From Pseudemcibacter sp038106445 (lineage in GTDB: Bacteria > Pseudomonadota > Alphaproteobacteria > Sphingomonadales > Emcibacteraceae): DNA of 64,000 nt. Location of the stretch: positions 1 to 64,000 of the forward strand of contig JAYODU010000006.1 of assembly GCA_038106445.1 (NCBI GenBank), in the 5' to 3' direction. Shown here one piece after another: positions 33,459 through 41,749 of the stretch. Numbering within the stretch: position 1 is the stretch's first letter; the number at the start of each line of letters is the position of its first letter. The position numbers and the translations under genes are program-made. The notes beneath the pieces are model-generated. The model was not told where the DNA came from. It ran no database searches and worked only from the letters and a program-made list of their open reading frames with translations.

Positions 33459-34031
33459 ATGCCGCAACCAGATCACATCATGAAATTATCCGTTCCAGAC
33501 TTTAACGACCTGGATGAGGATACAAAAAAGTATCTTAATATTTGCCAAAAAAAACTAGGCATACAACCAAATGTTTTACGCGCCTATACATTTAATCAGA
33601 ATAAATTTCGCACTTTTAGTAGGATGTATAATGAAATTTTTCTTGGCGATTCCGGCCTTTCAGTATTAGAGCGTGAAATGATTGCAGTGTTCGTATCCTC
33701 AGTAAACAAATATTATTACTGTCTTGTCGCGCATGGTCAGGCGGTTCGCGAACTCGCAGGTGATCCTGAGCTTGGCGAATTGCTCGTAATGAATTGGCGC
33801 TCTGCCGGATTAAGTGAAAAATATCATTCAATGCTTAGATACGCCGAAAAAATTACCATGGACCCGCGAAAAATGTCGGATGATGATCGTAAAATGTTGT
33901 TTGATAATGGCTTTTCTGAAGCTGATATATTCGACATTATCGATGTTGCATCATTTTTTAACTATACAAATCGTATGGCTATTGGGCTTGATATGATGCC
34001 GAATAAAGGATACCACTCGATCAATAGATAG
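33459..34031 (+). CDS. CMD/AhpD-family protein missing the first active-site Cys
   Basis: 190 residues of the peroxidase-related AhpD-like subgroup, with the helix motif EREMIAVFVSSVNKYYYCLVAHGQAVRE. In relatives this reads N-x-C-x-Y-C-x-x-x-H. Here the first Cys is Tyr, and only the second Cys and the His remain, so a CxxC peroxidase or disulfide cycle is not possible in the usual way. The C-terminal ASFFNYTNRMAIGLDMMP is typical. AAAGGA precedes the ATG. A decarboxylase-like or other acid-base role would fit. The twice-frameshifted remnant at 3925-4114 is another CMD-family gene. Confidence 0.8.
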   Translation: MPQPDHIMKLSVPDFNDLDEDTKKYLNICQKKLGIQPNVLRAYTFNQNKFRTFSRMYNEIFLGDSGLSVLEREMIAVFVSSVNKYYYCLVAHGQAVRELAGDPELGELLVMNWRSAGLSEKYHSMLRYAEKITMDPRKMSDDDRKMLFDNGFSEADIFDIIDVASFFNYTNRMAIGLDMMPNKGYHSINR

Positions 34032-34055
34032 ATAAAATTAACGGAAGATATTCAT

Positions 34056-35423
34056 TTGAAAACCGAAACAGAAAAATCAAATTCTGCTATTGGCAGTAGC
34101 GGTGCTAATTCTCAAGAAGACCTTCGCAAGCTGATAGCTGATAGTCCTATGAGCTCGTTTCAAAAAATTGTCATTCTGATGTGCTTCATTTTGAATATGA
34201 TTGACGGTATGGATATTTTAGTTGTTTCATTTACAGCGACAAAGCTTGAGGTTGAATGGGGGTTATCAAAATCAGAGCTCGGATATATTTTTAGCATGGG
34301 ATTATTCGGGATGATGATTGGGTGTCTATTGCTTGCGCCACTGGCGGATAAATTTGGACGTTCTACTATGATCCTCGTTTCAACAACTGGCGTCTCAATT
34401 AGTATGCTGGCAACTGCCTTTATTGATGATTATAATTTAATTTTGATACTACGATTGATTACCGGAATGGGAATTGGTTGTTTACTGCCGACAATGGCGG
34501 CGATGGCGACTGAATTTTCCAATGAGAAAACCCGAAATTTTAATGTTGCTTTTTTTCAGGCAGGTTGGCCAATTGGCGCAATAGTAACGGGGTTATTTGT
34601 TTCATGGGCAGTGCCGTTATATGGCTGGCAATCTGCCTATATCGCGGCAGGGGCCATCTCCGCATTAATGCTGCCACTCATTTGGGTTTATATGCCGGAA
34701 TCCATTGATTTTTTGAGCAAGAAACAACCAAAAAATGCGCTTAAGTGTATCAATAAGCTATTAGGTTTAATGGGACATGGTGAAATTGACAGATTGCCCC
34801 AGTTAAATACAGAGAAAACTAAAGAAACGGTCGTGCAAAAATTATTCAACCAAGAATTAAAACGGCCCACAATATTATTATGGGCTGGCGTCTTTTTCTC
34901 TTTTATGACGTTATATACCCTGATTAGCTGGATCCCCAATATCGCTTCAACATCTGGAATGCCTTTTGAGTTGGCAACATATGCTGGTACCGCTTTAAAC
35001 ATTGGGGCCTTTATTGGCACATTGGCAATTGGGTGCGCAAGTACATGGATAGGGCTTAACCGACTACTGTTTATATACATGCTAAGTGCATGTGCATTTA
35101 TGATCATCTATGCAAATGTGCCACTCAGTTACCCTATTCTTTTTGGCATAATCGTATTAATCGGTTTCACTGTACAAGGCGGAATGACCGGCTTTTATCC
35201 TACGGCTGCCCGAGTTTACCCTCTTGCTATACGCGCATCTGGTATCGGTTGGGCGATGGGAATTGGCCGTGCTGGTGCCATTGCGGGTCCAGCGCTCTTT
35301 GGTGTTATCTTCGACGCTGGCGTTTCCATCCAAACCCTCTTTATAATTTTCTCCGCTCCAATGATATTTTCGGGGTTAGCAGCTCTTTATATTCCCGTAA
35401 AAAATTTAAAACCTATTGAATAA
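34056..35423 (+). CDS. MFS transporter, aromatic acid:H+ symporter (AAHS) type
   Basis: 455 residues, twelve hydrophobic helices. The first helix carries LMCFILNMIDGMDILVVSFT, with the D-G-x-D pattern of AAHS transporters such as PcaK, and the loop LLAPLADKFGRSTMILVSTT. A later stretch reads GFTVQGGMTGFYPTAARVYP with IRASGIGWAMGIGRAGAIAGP, also typical. The TTG start at 34056 has CGGAAG upstream. The usual substrates are aromatic or small ring carboxylates taken up with protons. This supports uptake of a ring acid by the region. Confidence 0.85.
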   Translation: MKTETEKSNSAIGSSGANSQEDLRKLIADSPMSSFQKIVILMCFILNMIDGMDILVVSFTATKLEVEWGLSKSELGYIFSMGLFGMMIGCLLLAPLADKFGRSTMILVSTTGVSISMLATAFIDDYNLILILRLITGMGIGCLLPTMAAMATEFSNEKTRNFNVAFFQAGWPIGAIVTGLFVSWAVPLYGWQSAYIAAGAISALMLPLIWVYMPESIDFLSKKQPKNALKCINKLLGLMGHGEIDRLPQLNTEKTKETVVQKLFNQELKRPTILLWAGVFFSFMTLYTLISWIPNIASTSGMPFELATYAGTALNIGAFIGTLAIGCASTWIGLNRLLFIYMLSACAFMIIYANVPLSYPILFGIIVLIGFTVQGGMTGFYPTAARVYPLAIRASGIGWAMGIGRAGAIAGPALFGVIFDAGVSIQTLFIIFSAPMIFSGLAALYIPVKNLKPIE

Positions 35424-35433
35424 AAGGATGGTA

Positions 35434-36480
35434 ATGACATTACAAATCACTCGTAACATACTTTTTTTCTTCATTATTAATTATTCTTTTTTTGCAAATG
35501 CCGATGATAGTGAACCAATTACCACCCATCCTTGGCAGGAAGTCGTTGTAAGCGTTCATGATCTTGATATCTCCGCACGGTTTTTTATCGAATTAGCCGA
35601 TTATGAAGTTATTTGGCGCGGCGCGGAAAGTAAAAAATTTTTATTACACCTCGGTTTAGGTGAAAATGATTCCGCACACTCGATGGTCTTAAAATCACCC
35701 GGAAGTGATTTTGGCTTCATCAGACTTATCCAATTTTCAAATGTCGAACGACAAATACCAACCCGTATTGGCGCGCGGCCATGGGATACTGGTTGTTTTA
35801 CAAGCATAATGGTACGTGCAAAAGGCTTGGAGGAAATTTATAATGAAGCTATTAAAATGGGGTGGTGGACAGAAACACCCATAACAGAATTAGAGTTTGG
35901 CACATCAAAACTAAAGATTGTTATTTTTAAAGGGCCCCAAGGGCTTCAAGTGCAGGCTTACGAAAGATTATCACCACCACTACCGTTGAGTTTTCCTGAT
36001 TTTGACGGACTCTCTGTTCCGTTTAATATTATGCAAACTGTTAAAAGTCGCGAAGAAGCCAAGCACTTTTTTGTTGATCAGCTTGGATTTGACACATTGT
36101 TTTACGGGCCACCTGTAATAAGTCAGAAAGAAACCCAAATCCCACTTGGAATACCCCTAAACCAAACAACCACATCGCGGTATCAGGCAGGAATACTTTA
36201 TCCAATAGCAAGCGAAGTTGGCCGTGTAGAACTGGTTGAATTTTTAGATCTAAAGGGAGAAGATTATAGAAAACAATGTGAAGCGCCAAACTTCGGTATA
36301 TTATCCATTAAATTTCCAATAAATGATGTAAATGAAAGCCGGGATGAACTTGGACGTCGTGGTATCAATCAGGAAATGAAAATTTCAAATATTGATCTAG
36401 CGCCGTACGGTAATATTGATATTTTTTCAATTAAATCACCTGACGGCGCGAATATCGAATTTTACTCAAAGAAGAAATGA
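35434..36480 (+). CDS. Tandem VOC-domain protein, exported
   Basis: About 348 residues. The start at 35434 is supported by AAAGGA five bases upstream; an earlier ATG (35416) overlaps the transporter gene. A signal peptide (ITRNILFFFIINYSFFANA) is followed by two VOC modules, HPWQEVVVSVHDLDISARFF and NIMQTVKSREEAKHFFVDQL, and the end APYGNIDIFSIKSPDGANIEF. It is paralogous to the cytoplasmic protein at 25563-26531. Periplasmic VOC proteins are uncommon. It may bind or modify substrate before uptake. It is the last gene before an IS element. The following spacer 36481-36704 holds no gene I can recognise. Confidence 0.68.
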   Translation: MTLQITRNILFFFIINYSFFANADDSEPITTHPWQEVVVSVHDLDISARFFIELADYEVIWRGAESKKFLLHLGLGENDSAHSMVLKSPGSDFGFIRLIQFSNVERQIPTRIGARPWDTGCFTSIMVRAKGLEEIYNEAIKMGWWTETPITELEFGTSKLKIVIFKGPQGLQVQAYERLSPPLPLSFPDFDGLSVPFNIMQTVKSREEAKHFFVDQLGFDTLFYGPPVISQKETQIPLGIPLNQTTTSRYQAGILYPIASEVGRVELVEFLDLKGEDYRKQCEAPNFGILSIKFPINDVNESRDELGRRGINQEMKISNIDLAPYGNIDIFSIKSPDGANIEFYSKKK

Positions 36481-36704
36481 AATTATCTAAATGAGGTTAT
36501 TTATAATAAGAATTGTCCGTCTTCAAAACATTTGAGACACCTTTAGTGTTTTCACAAAGAAGGATTTGGCCTCATATTAGTGTCTGAGTAGAGTTGTATC
36601 AGTCATAAAATCTCGAGGTTTTAAATACCTAACTAAATAGTTGATATATCATTTATATCCGCCTGAAGGTGGGCAACTGCAATAGTTGACAGACAACGTT
36701 TACA

Positions 36705-36724
36705 GGCATTATCAAAGGAACTTG
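36705..36724 (+). repeat. IS6 element terminal inverted repeat, left
   Basis: Twenty bases that match the right end in inverted orientation at 18 positions. They begin with GG as usual for IS6-family ends. Confidence 0.85.
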
Positions 36725-36776
36725 AGTTAACATAGATTAGGTTCCGGTCTATCAGTTATTAGGCGATAAGAAGCAG

Positions 36777-37457
36777 CTATTCAGAATTAGCTTCTGAACG
36801 AAAGTTCTTGAATTTTTCTCGGTTATTTAAGTGTCTTTCTCCGTTAAAATGATTGTAAACTTGGCTGTGAATGGATACGAATTTCTGCAATGTCTCTTCA
36901 TTACGAAAGTGTTGCATTGCTCGCTCTCGTCGTCGAAATGGGAGGTGACTATTCTCTGCTCGATTATTAAGCCGGCCGCCTGTTTTTTGAAGGGATTGAC
37001 ATCCTATTTCTCGCATTGCCGCCCCATATGATCCGAGTTTATCTGTGACAATCGAATGTGGTCTGCCATATCGCTTCATAAGGTGCTTCAGCACTTTAAG
37101 TGCAGCTTTCTTATAACGTTTCTTAGTAACTACAGCATCAAGAACTTCGCCTTCATGATCAACGGCGCGCCACAAATAGTATGTTTTGCCATTTATTTTT
37201 ACAAAAACCTCATCGATGTGCCAACGCCATGGTGAATATTGTTTTGGATAAGAAAAACGTTTCTTCCTTATCTGCGCCGCCATAAATGGTCCAAATTTAT
37301 TCCACCAAAGCCGGATGGTTTCGTGGCAGATATCTATACCTCTTTCGAAAAGCATATCTTCAACTTGTCGCAAGGATAACGGATATCTGATATAAAGCAG
37401 CACGGCCAACTGGATAATCGTTGGATTGTACTTAAAATACTTAAATGATGGGTTCAT
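36777..37457 (-). CDS. IS6-family DDE transposase
   Basis: 226 residues with the IS6 transposase layout: an N-terminal HTH-like part (IIQLAVLLYIRYPLSLRQVEDML), then the DDE domain with D in WHIDEVFVKI, D in VTDKLGSY and E in NNRAENSHLPFRRRERAM. The conserved YLWRAVDHEGEVLD block is also present. The reading frame is complete, so the element could be active. The start at 37457 is an ATG. The low GC matches its surroundings, so it gives no separate composition signal. Confidence 0.92.
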   Translation of the reverse strand: MNPSFKYFKYNPTIIQLAVLLYIRYPLSLRQVEDMLFERGIDICHETIRLWWNKFGPFMAAQIRKKRFSYPKQYSPWRWHIDEVFVKINGKTYYLWRAVDHEGEVLDAVVTKKRYKKAALKVLKHLMKRYGRPHSIVTDKLGSYGAAMREIGCQSLQKTGGRLNNRAENSHLPFRRRERAMQHFRNEETLQKFVSIHSQVYNHFNGERHLNNREKFKNFRSEANSE

Positions 37458-37491
37458 TGTGCCAAAATATCAGGTAAAATAAATGTCACAA

Positions 37492-37511
37492 CAAGTTCCT
37501 TTGACAATACC
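37492..37511 (-). repeat. IS6 element terminal inverted repeat, right
   Basis: This is the inward-reading copy of the left end. Differences are C to T at position 3 and A to G at position 7. Confidence 0.85.
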
Positions 37512-37588
37512 TTAAATATTATGTAACCCTTTGAAATAAAAAAATTACTTCTTTAACAAGTATTTTGTTATATTTTTTCAATTATAGA

Positions 37589-37663
<75 letters not shown>

Positions 37664-37797
37664 TTCTCAATAAGGAAGTGGTTTTATACTAAATTTACAC
37701 AAAGAAGCAAGTCCAAACATTTGAATGTCGCCTTATTTATTCATGGAAAATTAAGGCTGATTTTGCTACTCTAAAGTCAAAAGTAGGATAAAAAGAA

Positions 37798-38394
37798 ATG
37801 AATATGATGAGAAAAAAATATATTTTCCTCCTGGGGTTCTTTTTTATAAGCGGGTGTGCATCAAGCATCAGCAGCAACGTTACACGTTTTCACCAGCTTC
37901 CGATGGCAAATGGCGAAAGCATTGAAGTTGTCGCACTGGATCCTACGCAACAACAATCCATAGAATTTGCAACCTATGCACAGATGGTTGGTAAAAAACT
38001 TGGGGATGTTGGTTATACACCACCAGTGAATAACAGATCGCAATATATCGCAGAGATCGGATACAGTATCATTGCCTTCGGCGATACAATGATTGAAAAT
38101 CGCTCTCCTGTCTCGGTCGGTGTTGGTGTCGGTGGCGGTAGTCGCCGGGGCACATCAATGGGCGTTGGCATTTCAACTGGGTTCGGTTCTTCGAATACCG
38201 ATCCACAATATGTCAGCCGATTAACCATGAATATCATTGATCTTACGACGGGAAACCGCCTGTATGAAGGGCATGTGGAAAGCATCAATCGAGGACAAAA
38301 TCTGTCGCAGACTATGCCAATTCTGATCAATGCCCTTTTTGAGGATTTCCCGGGTGAAAGCGGCACATCAAACATTGTAAAAGTCACCCCCTAA
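37798..38394 (+). CDS. DUF4136 family lipoprotein
   Basis: 198 residues. The N-terminus KKYIFLLGFFFISGC is a lipoprotein signal with lipobox ISGC. The mature part has the DUF4136 pattern: SSNVTRFHQLP, a repeat-like Gly-rich segment SVGVGVGGGSRRG with GVGISTGFG, and the strand-rich RLTMNIIDLTTGNRLYEGHVESIN. It is outer-membrane associated by prediction, with unknown function. It is the first gene of the core side after the tRNA, probably alone or with the nitroreductase 31 bp downstream. Confidence 0.75.
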   Translation: MNMMRKKYIFLLGFFFISGCASSISSNVTRFHQLPMANGESIEVVALDPTQQQSIEFATYAQMVGKKLGDVGYTPPVNNRSQYIAEIGYSIIAFGDTMIENRSPVSVGVGVGGGSRRGTSMGVGISTGFGSSNTDPQYVSRLTMNIIDLTTGNRLYEGHVESINRGQNLSQTMPILINALFEDFPGESGTSNIVKVTP

Positions 38395-38425
38395 TTCGTT
38401 CAGTAAAAAATTATCGGAAAATTTA

Positions 38426-39052
38426 ATGATTTCATCAAAAAAATCACCTGAAAACTGTGATCGTCTATCCGCGAGCAACCCATCGGTTGAAACATTGGAC
38501 TTGCTTATGGTCAGGCGCTCATTAACTGTTAAGGACATGACGAGCCCGGGACCCAACAAGAATCAGATAGATCAACTTCTGACAATCGGGTCGCGCGTGC
38601 CCGATCATAAAAAGCAGGTACCATGGCGATATCTTGTCATAAGCGGCAATAGTCGCGCTAAACTGGGTAAGGTACTAAGAAGCGTTTTTCAAAAAAACAA
38701 CCCTGAAACTGATAGCAGCATTCTTGATTTTGAAGAGAACCGTTTCATGCGGGCCCCGCTGATTATAACCGTTGTCTCAACCGCTTCGCCGGAAAATCCC
38801 AAAGTGCCGGAATGGGAACAAATTCTGAGTGCCGGCGCCGTCTGCCAGAATATATTAATTGCGGCTAACGCTATGGGTTTTGCAGCACAGTGGCTATCAG
38901 AATGGTATGCTTATGATGAAGCAGTACTCGCAGAACTTGGCCTATCAGCGGATGAGCGCATTGCCGGCTTCATTTATATCGGCAAAGCAGGCAAAGACCC
39001 GGCAGAACGCGGGCGACCCGATGTCAATGAAATAACGACTTTTATGTCCTAA
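38426..39052 (+). CDS. Nitroreductase family flavoprotein
   Basis: 208 residues. The FMN-binding N-terminal motif is LDLLMVRRSLTVKDM with the Arg-Ser pair, then LLTIGSRVPDHKKQVPWRYLVI (phosphate and ring contacts) and the C-terminal GFIYIGKA-GKDPAERGRPDV. It is nearest the YdjA type (small NAD(P)H-dependent nitroreductases). It may reduce nitro or quinone compounds; the physiological role is unknown. A strong terminator follows at 39116. Confidence 0.85.
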   Translation: MISSKKSPENCDRLSASNPSVETLDLLMVRRSLTVKDMTSPGPNKNQIDQLLTIGSRVPDHKKQVPWRYLVISGNSRAKLGKVLRSVFQKNNPETDSSILDFEENRFMRAPLIITVVSTASPENPKVPEWEQILSAGAVCQNILIAANAMGFAAQWLSEWYAYDEAVLAELGLSADERIAGFIYIGKAGKDPAERGRPDVNEITTFMS

Positions 39053-39115
39053 TGCGTTAAAAAAGTCATGAATGACAATGATTATAAAAATCCAATTGAT
39101 ATCTTGATGTTAAGT

Positions 39116-39152
39116 CGCGAAGTGAAAAATTCGCGGTCTTTTCGGTCTTTTT
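39116..39152 (+). terminator. Rho-independent terminator after the nitroreductase gene
   Basis: CGCGAA (39116-39121) pairs with TTCGCG (39130-39135) across an 8-base loop and is followed by GTCTTTTCGGTCTTTTT. The direction is +. Confidence 0.65.
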
Positions 39153-39257
39153 AAACATTTAACTTACCTAAACCGGATACGCTGTTACTGCGGGTGTTGA
39201 TATAACTTAAATGCTAATAAAGTATTTATAAATAAATCAAATAAGGTTCTAATTTTA

Positions 39258-40847
39258 TTAAATTAGTTGCTCTTTGGTCTTTAGAAAACTCAGATCCGGA
39301 TTATCTTCTATTGCCTTATCAAGACGCCAAGCATTACGGGCAAGAAACACAGGGGATCCATTATGATCTTCCGCCATATTGGCTTTATTTGTATCAACAA
39401 ACTTTTTTATCTTGATAGGATTATTGCCTTCAACCCATCTTGCTGTATAAAGCGATGTTGTTTCAAACCGGCAGGGAACATCATATTCGGTTCTTATCCT
39501 GTCAGCCATCACTTCAAACTGCAACATTCCTACTACACCAACATACCATTCCGCGCCGATCATCGGTTTAAATACGCGGGCGGCCCCCTCTTCAGCGAGT
39601 TGATGAAGTGCTCTAGCCAAATGCTTTGCGCGCATCGGATCTTCCGCTCTAACTGTTTGAATATATTCCGGTGCAAAGCTTGGAATTCCGGTAAATTTAA
39701 GCTCTTCACCTTCGGTCAGGCTGTCTCCAATACGCAGACTTCCGTGGTTCGGGATACCAATAATATCTCCTGGCCAGGCTTCTTCGGCCAACTCACGATC
39801 CTGGGCAAGAAACAGGACAGGATTATGTAAATTTATGGTTTTACCGTCTCTTACATGCTTGAGCTTCATTCCCCGTTTGAATTTACCGGACACAAGACGG
39901 AAAAAAGCAATTCGGTCCCTGTGCTTTGGATCCATGTTCGCCTGAATTTTAAAAACAAACCCGCTGACTTTTTCCTCATGTGGATCCACATCACGTAATG
40001 TAGTCGAATAACGCCCCGGAATTGGTGCATATTTTGCAAGGCCATCGAGCAACTCCCTGACACCAAATGTGTTAATTGCAGAACCGAAAAATACAGGACT
40101 GAGCGTTCCTTCAAGATAGGCCTGTTCATCAAATGCAGGACATAACTCCCTTGCCATTTCAACTTCTTCCCGAAGCTGTACCACAAGGTTTTGTGGTAGC
40201 AGCTCATCCAGTTTCGGATCATCTATGCCTTCACAGATCACACCTTTATCGGGCCTGTCGCCCTTGCTTCTTTCGATTAGAATCAACCGGTCATTGATAA
40301 GGTCATAACATCCTTTGAAATCTCTACCCATGCCAATCGGCCAGGTCGCTGGCGCGACATCAAGCGCGAGCTTATCCGCAAGATCGTCCAAAAGATCAAA
40401 TGGGTTCATTGATTCGCGGTCCATTTTATTAAAAAATGAAATAACAGGCATATCGCGAAGACGGCAAACCTCGAACAGCTTTTTTGTCTGACCTTCTACC
40501 CCTTTTGCAGAATCAAGCACCATAACGGCACTATCCACTGCCGTAAGCACGCGGTAGGTATCTTCGGAAAAATCTTCGTGCCCCGGTGTATCAAGAAGAT
40601 TAAACATCCGCTTTTCATATTCAAATGACATAACGGAGGACGCAACTGAAATCCCGCGCTCCTGTTCAACCTTCATCCAGTCGGATCTGGCACGGCGGCG
40701 GTCACCTCGTGCCTTGACTTCACCAGCCATCTGAATTGCCCCCCCAAACAGAAGCAGTTTTTCTGTAAGCGTGGTTTTACCGGCATCGGGATGTGCAATG
40801 ATTGCGAATGTTTTACGGCGATCTACTTCATGATCAAGTATTGACAT
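39258..40847 (-). CDS. prfC: Peptide chain release factor 3
   Basis: About 529 residues, the normal RF3 length. The GTPase domain has G1 IIAHPDAGKTTLTEKLL, the switch region ERGISVASS, G3 DTPGHEDFSEDTYR and G4 FFNKMDRE. Domain II follows, and the C-terminal part is specific to RF3. It recycles RF1 and RF2 from the ribosome. The ATG at 40847 begins the conserved sequence; a TTG at 40859 lies upstream. A terminator for the upstream gene lies between them (40866-40897). Confidence 0.95.
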   Translation of the reverse strand: MSILDHEVDRRKTFAIIAHPDAGKTTLTEKLLLFGGAIQMAGEVKARGDRRRARSDWMKVEQERGISVASSVMSFEYEKRMFNLLDTPGHEDFSEDTYRVLTAVDSAVMVLDSAKGVEGQTKKLFEVCRLRDMPVISFFNKMDRESMNPFDLLDDLADKLALDVAPATWPIGMGRDFKGCYDLINDRLILIERSKGDRPDKGVICEGIDDPKLDELLPQNLVVQLREEVEMARELCPAFDEQAYLEGTLSPVFFGSAINTFGVRELLDGLAKYAPIPGRYSTTLRDVDPHEEKVSGFVFKIQANMDPKHRDRIAFFRLVSGKFKRGMKLKHVRDGKTINLHNPVLFLAQDRELAEEAWPGDIIGIPNHGSLRIGDSLTEGEELKFTGIPSFAPEYIQTVRAEDPMRAKHLARALHQLAEEGAARVFKPMIGAEWYVGVVGMLQFEVMADRIRTEYDVPCRFETTSLYTARWVEGNNPIKIKKFVDTNKANMAEDHNGSPVFLARNAWRLDKAIEDNPDLSFLKTKEQLI

Positions 40848-40865
40848 TTGGTTTCTCAAATAAAA

Positions 40866-40897
40866 AAGCTCTTAAACTCGCCGGAATTTAAGAGCTT
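40866..40897 (-). terminator. Strong terminator hairpin upstream of prfC
   Basis: AAGCTCTTAAA and TTTAAGAGCTT are perfect 11-bp arms with a 10-base loop. On the minus strand the stem is followed by TTTTATTT. It ends the Sel1-like gene transcript before prfC. Confidence 0.8.
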
Positions 40898-40928
40898 GGC
40901 CCGCCAATGTACAGCGTTTATTTTAATA

Positions 40929-41306
40929 TTAGTCCATACCGAACTCGCTTAGGGCACGTGCAGCATCTTCGCGTCCGTTTTTAAGCGCTTCCTTAAGCCA
41001 GAATTTAGCGCGCGTCTTATCTTTCCCTACGCCTTCGCCATAAGCATACAGAAGACCTGTTACAAGCTGCGCATCGCTAAAGCCAAGGCTTGCCAGCGGT
41101 GTACAAATAGAATAGGCCACTTCGAAATCAGATCTTGTAAAAGCTTCAAGGCAGCGATCCTGTTTTCTTTCATAATAAGCCAGATCATATTGATACGTAT
41201 CTTCGGCGGTTGGCGCGCCCTTATGGGTTGATGCAAAAGCCTGTGAAATGGATGCAGTAAGAATAATTAAAGATATAGACGCAAACTGAACAACAGATTT
41301 AAACAT
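40929..41306 (-). CDS. Exported Sel1-repeat-like protein
   Basis: 125 residues with a signal peptide (FKSVVQFASISLIILTASISQAFA). The mature part contains one Sel1-like unit: LGFSDAQLVTGLLYAYGEGVGKDKTRAKFWLKEALKNG. There are two cysteines, perhaps forming a disulfide in the periplasm. AGGA precedes the ATG. It is a single gene between a dyad-containing spacer and a terminator. It is probably a protein-interaction adaptor; no partner can be named. Confidence 0.7.
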   Translation of the reverse strand: MFKSVVQFASISLIILTASISQAFASTHKGAPTAEDTYQYDLAYYERKQDRCLEAFTRSDFEVAYSICTPLASLGFSDAQLVTGLLYAYGEGVGKDKTRAKFWLKEALKNGREDAARALSEFGMD

Positions 41307-41456
41307 ACTAAAAATTCCTGACTTACTATTTACTTAAATTAACGTATTTTTAATAAACTTGATTAGTATTAAGCAAGACACATGCCAGAAATATAATATT
41401 CATATTTTTCAATATCTTAGCGTTATATACTTTAATATATTTTAGGCATTCAGTAT

Positions 41457-41485
41457 TAATGCTGTAAAGTTTTATTACAGCATTA
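41457..41485. promoter_or_regulatory. Perfect 11-bp dyad in the 41307-41575 spacer
   Basis: TAATGCTGTAA (41457-41467) and TTACAGCATTA (41475-41485) flank 7 bases. It lies between two divergent genes, the Sel1-like gene and a small membrane protein gene, and has no U-run on either side. An operator is more likely than a terminator. The rest of the spacer is AT-rich without other features. Confidence 0.4.
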
Positions 41486-41575
41486 GAAGCACTGTACCAA
41501 ATTGGGATTTTCTTAAAGCTTGATGACAAATAATATTTTGCGCTAATATAAATTAGTCGCTTATAGGGGATCGAA

Positions 41576-41695
41576 ATGAGTAAATTTCATAGAAATAAAA
41601 AAAAGAAAATTGAATCCAGTGACAACAGACGTATGGTTATCATACTTGTGATTGCCGCTGTGCTTATGATTGCAGTTTTATCAGCCCTTTCATAA
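41576..41695 (+). CDS. Small single-pass membrane protein (39 aa)
   Basis: The reading frame has a strong AGGGGA about 6 bases before the ATG and encodes a basic N-terminus (MSKFHRNKKKKIESSDNRR), then one hydrophobic helix (MVIILVIAAVLMIAVLSAL) and a stop. A perfect terminator follows 6 bp later. The ribosome site, length, topology and terminator together make a real small gene likely. It is predicted N-in. Function is unknown. Confidence 0.65.
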   Translation: MSKFHRNKKKKIESSDNRRMVIILVIAAVLMIAVLSALS

Positions 41696-41700
41696 AAAAA

Positions 41701-41723
41701 GAGCGCTCTTTGGCGCTCTTTTT
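41701..41723. terminator. Bidirectional terminator between the small protein gene and ppdK
   Basis: GAGCGC (41701-41706) pairs with GCGCTC (41713-41718), flanked by A7 before and T5 after, so it can stop transcription from either side. Confidence 0.9.
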
Positions 41724-41749
41724 ATCTCGAATATTGTAACTTTACTTAT

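Larger units (their letters stand above)
36705..37511 (-). mobile_element. IS6-family insertion sequence (807 bp)
   Basis: The ends are 20-bp inverted repeats, GGCATTATCAAAGGAACTTG on the left and GGTATTGTCAAAGGAACTTG read inward from the right (18 of 20 identical). One DDE transposase occupies most of the interior. The 8 bases on each side (CGTTTACA and TTAAATAT) do not match, so there is no IS6-type target duplication. This suggests that the flanks were joined by replicative transposition or recombination between copies. The element lies between the catabolic region and tRNA-Val. Confidence 0.85.

Noticed and set aside
36481..36704. A second degraded transposon left of the IS6 element
   Set aside because: The stretch has short inverted words but no reading frame or terminal repeat pair that I can recognise.
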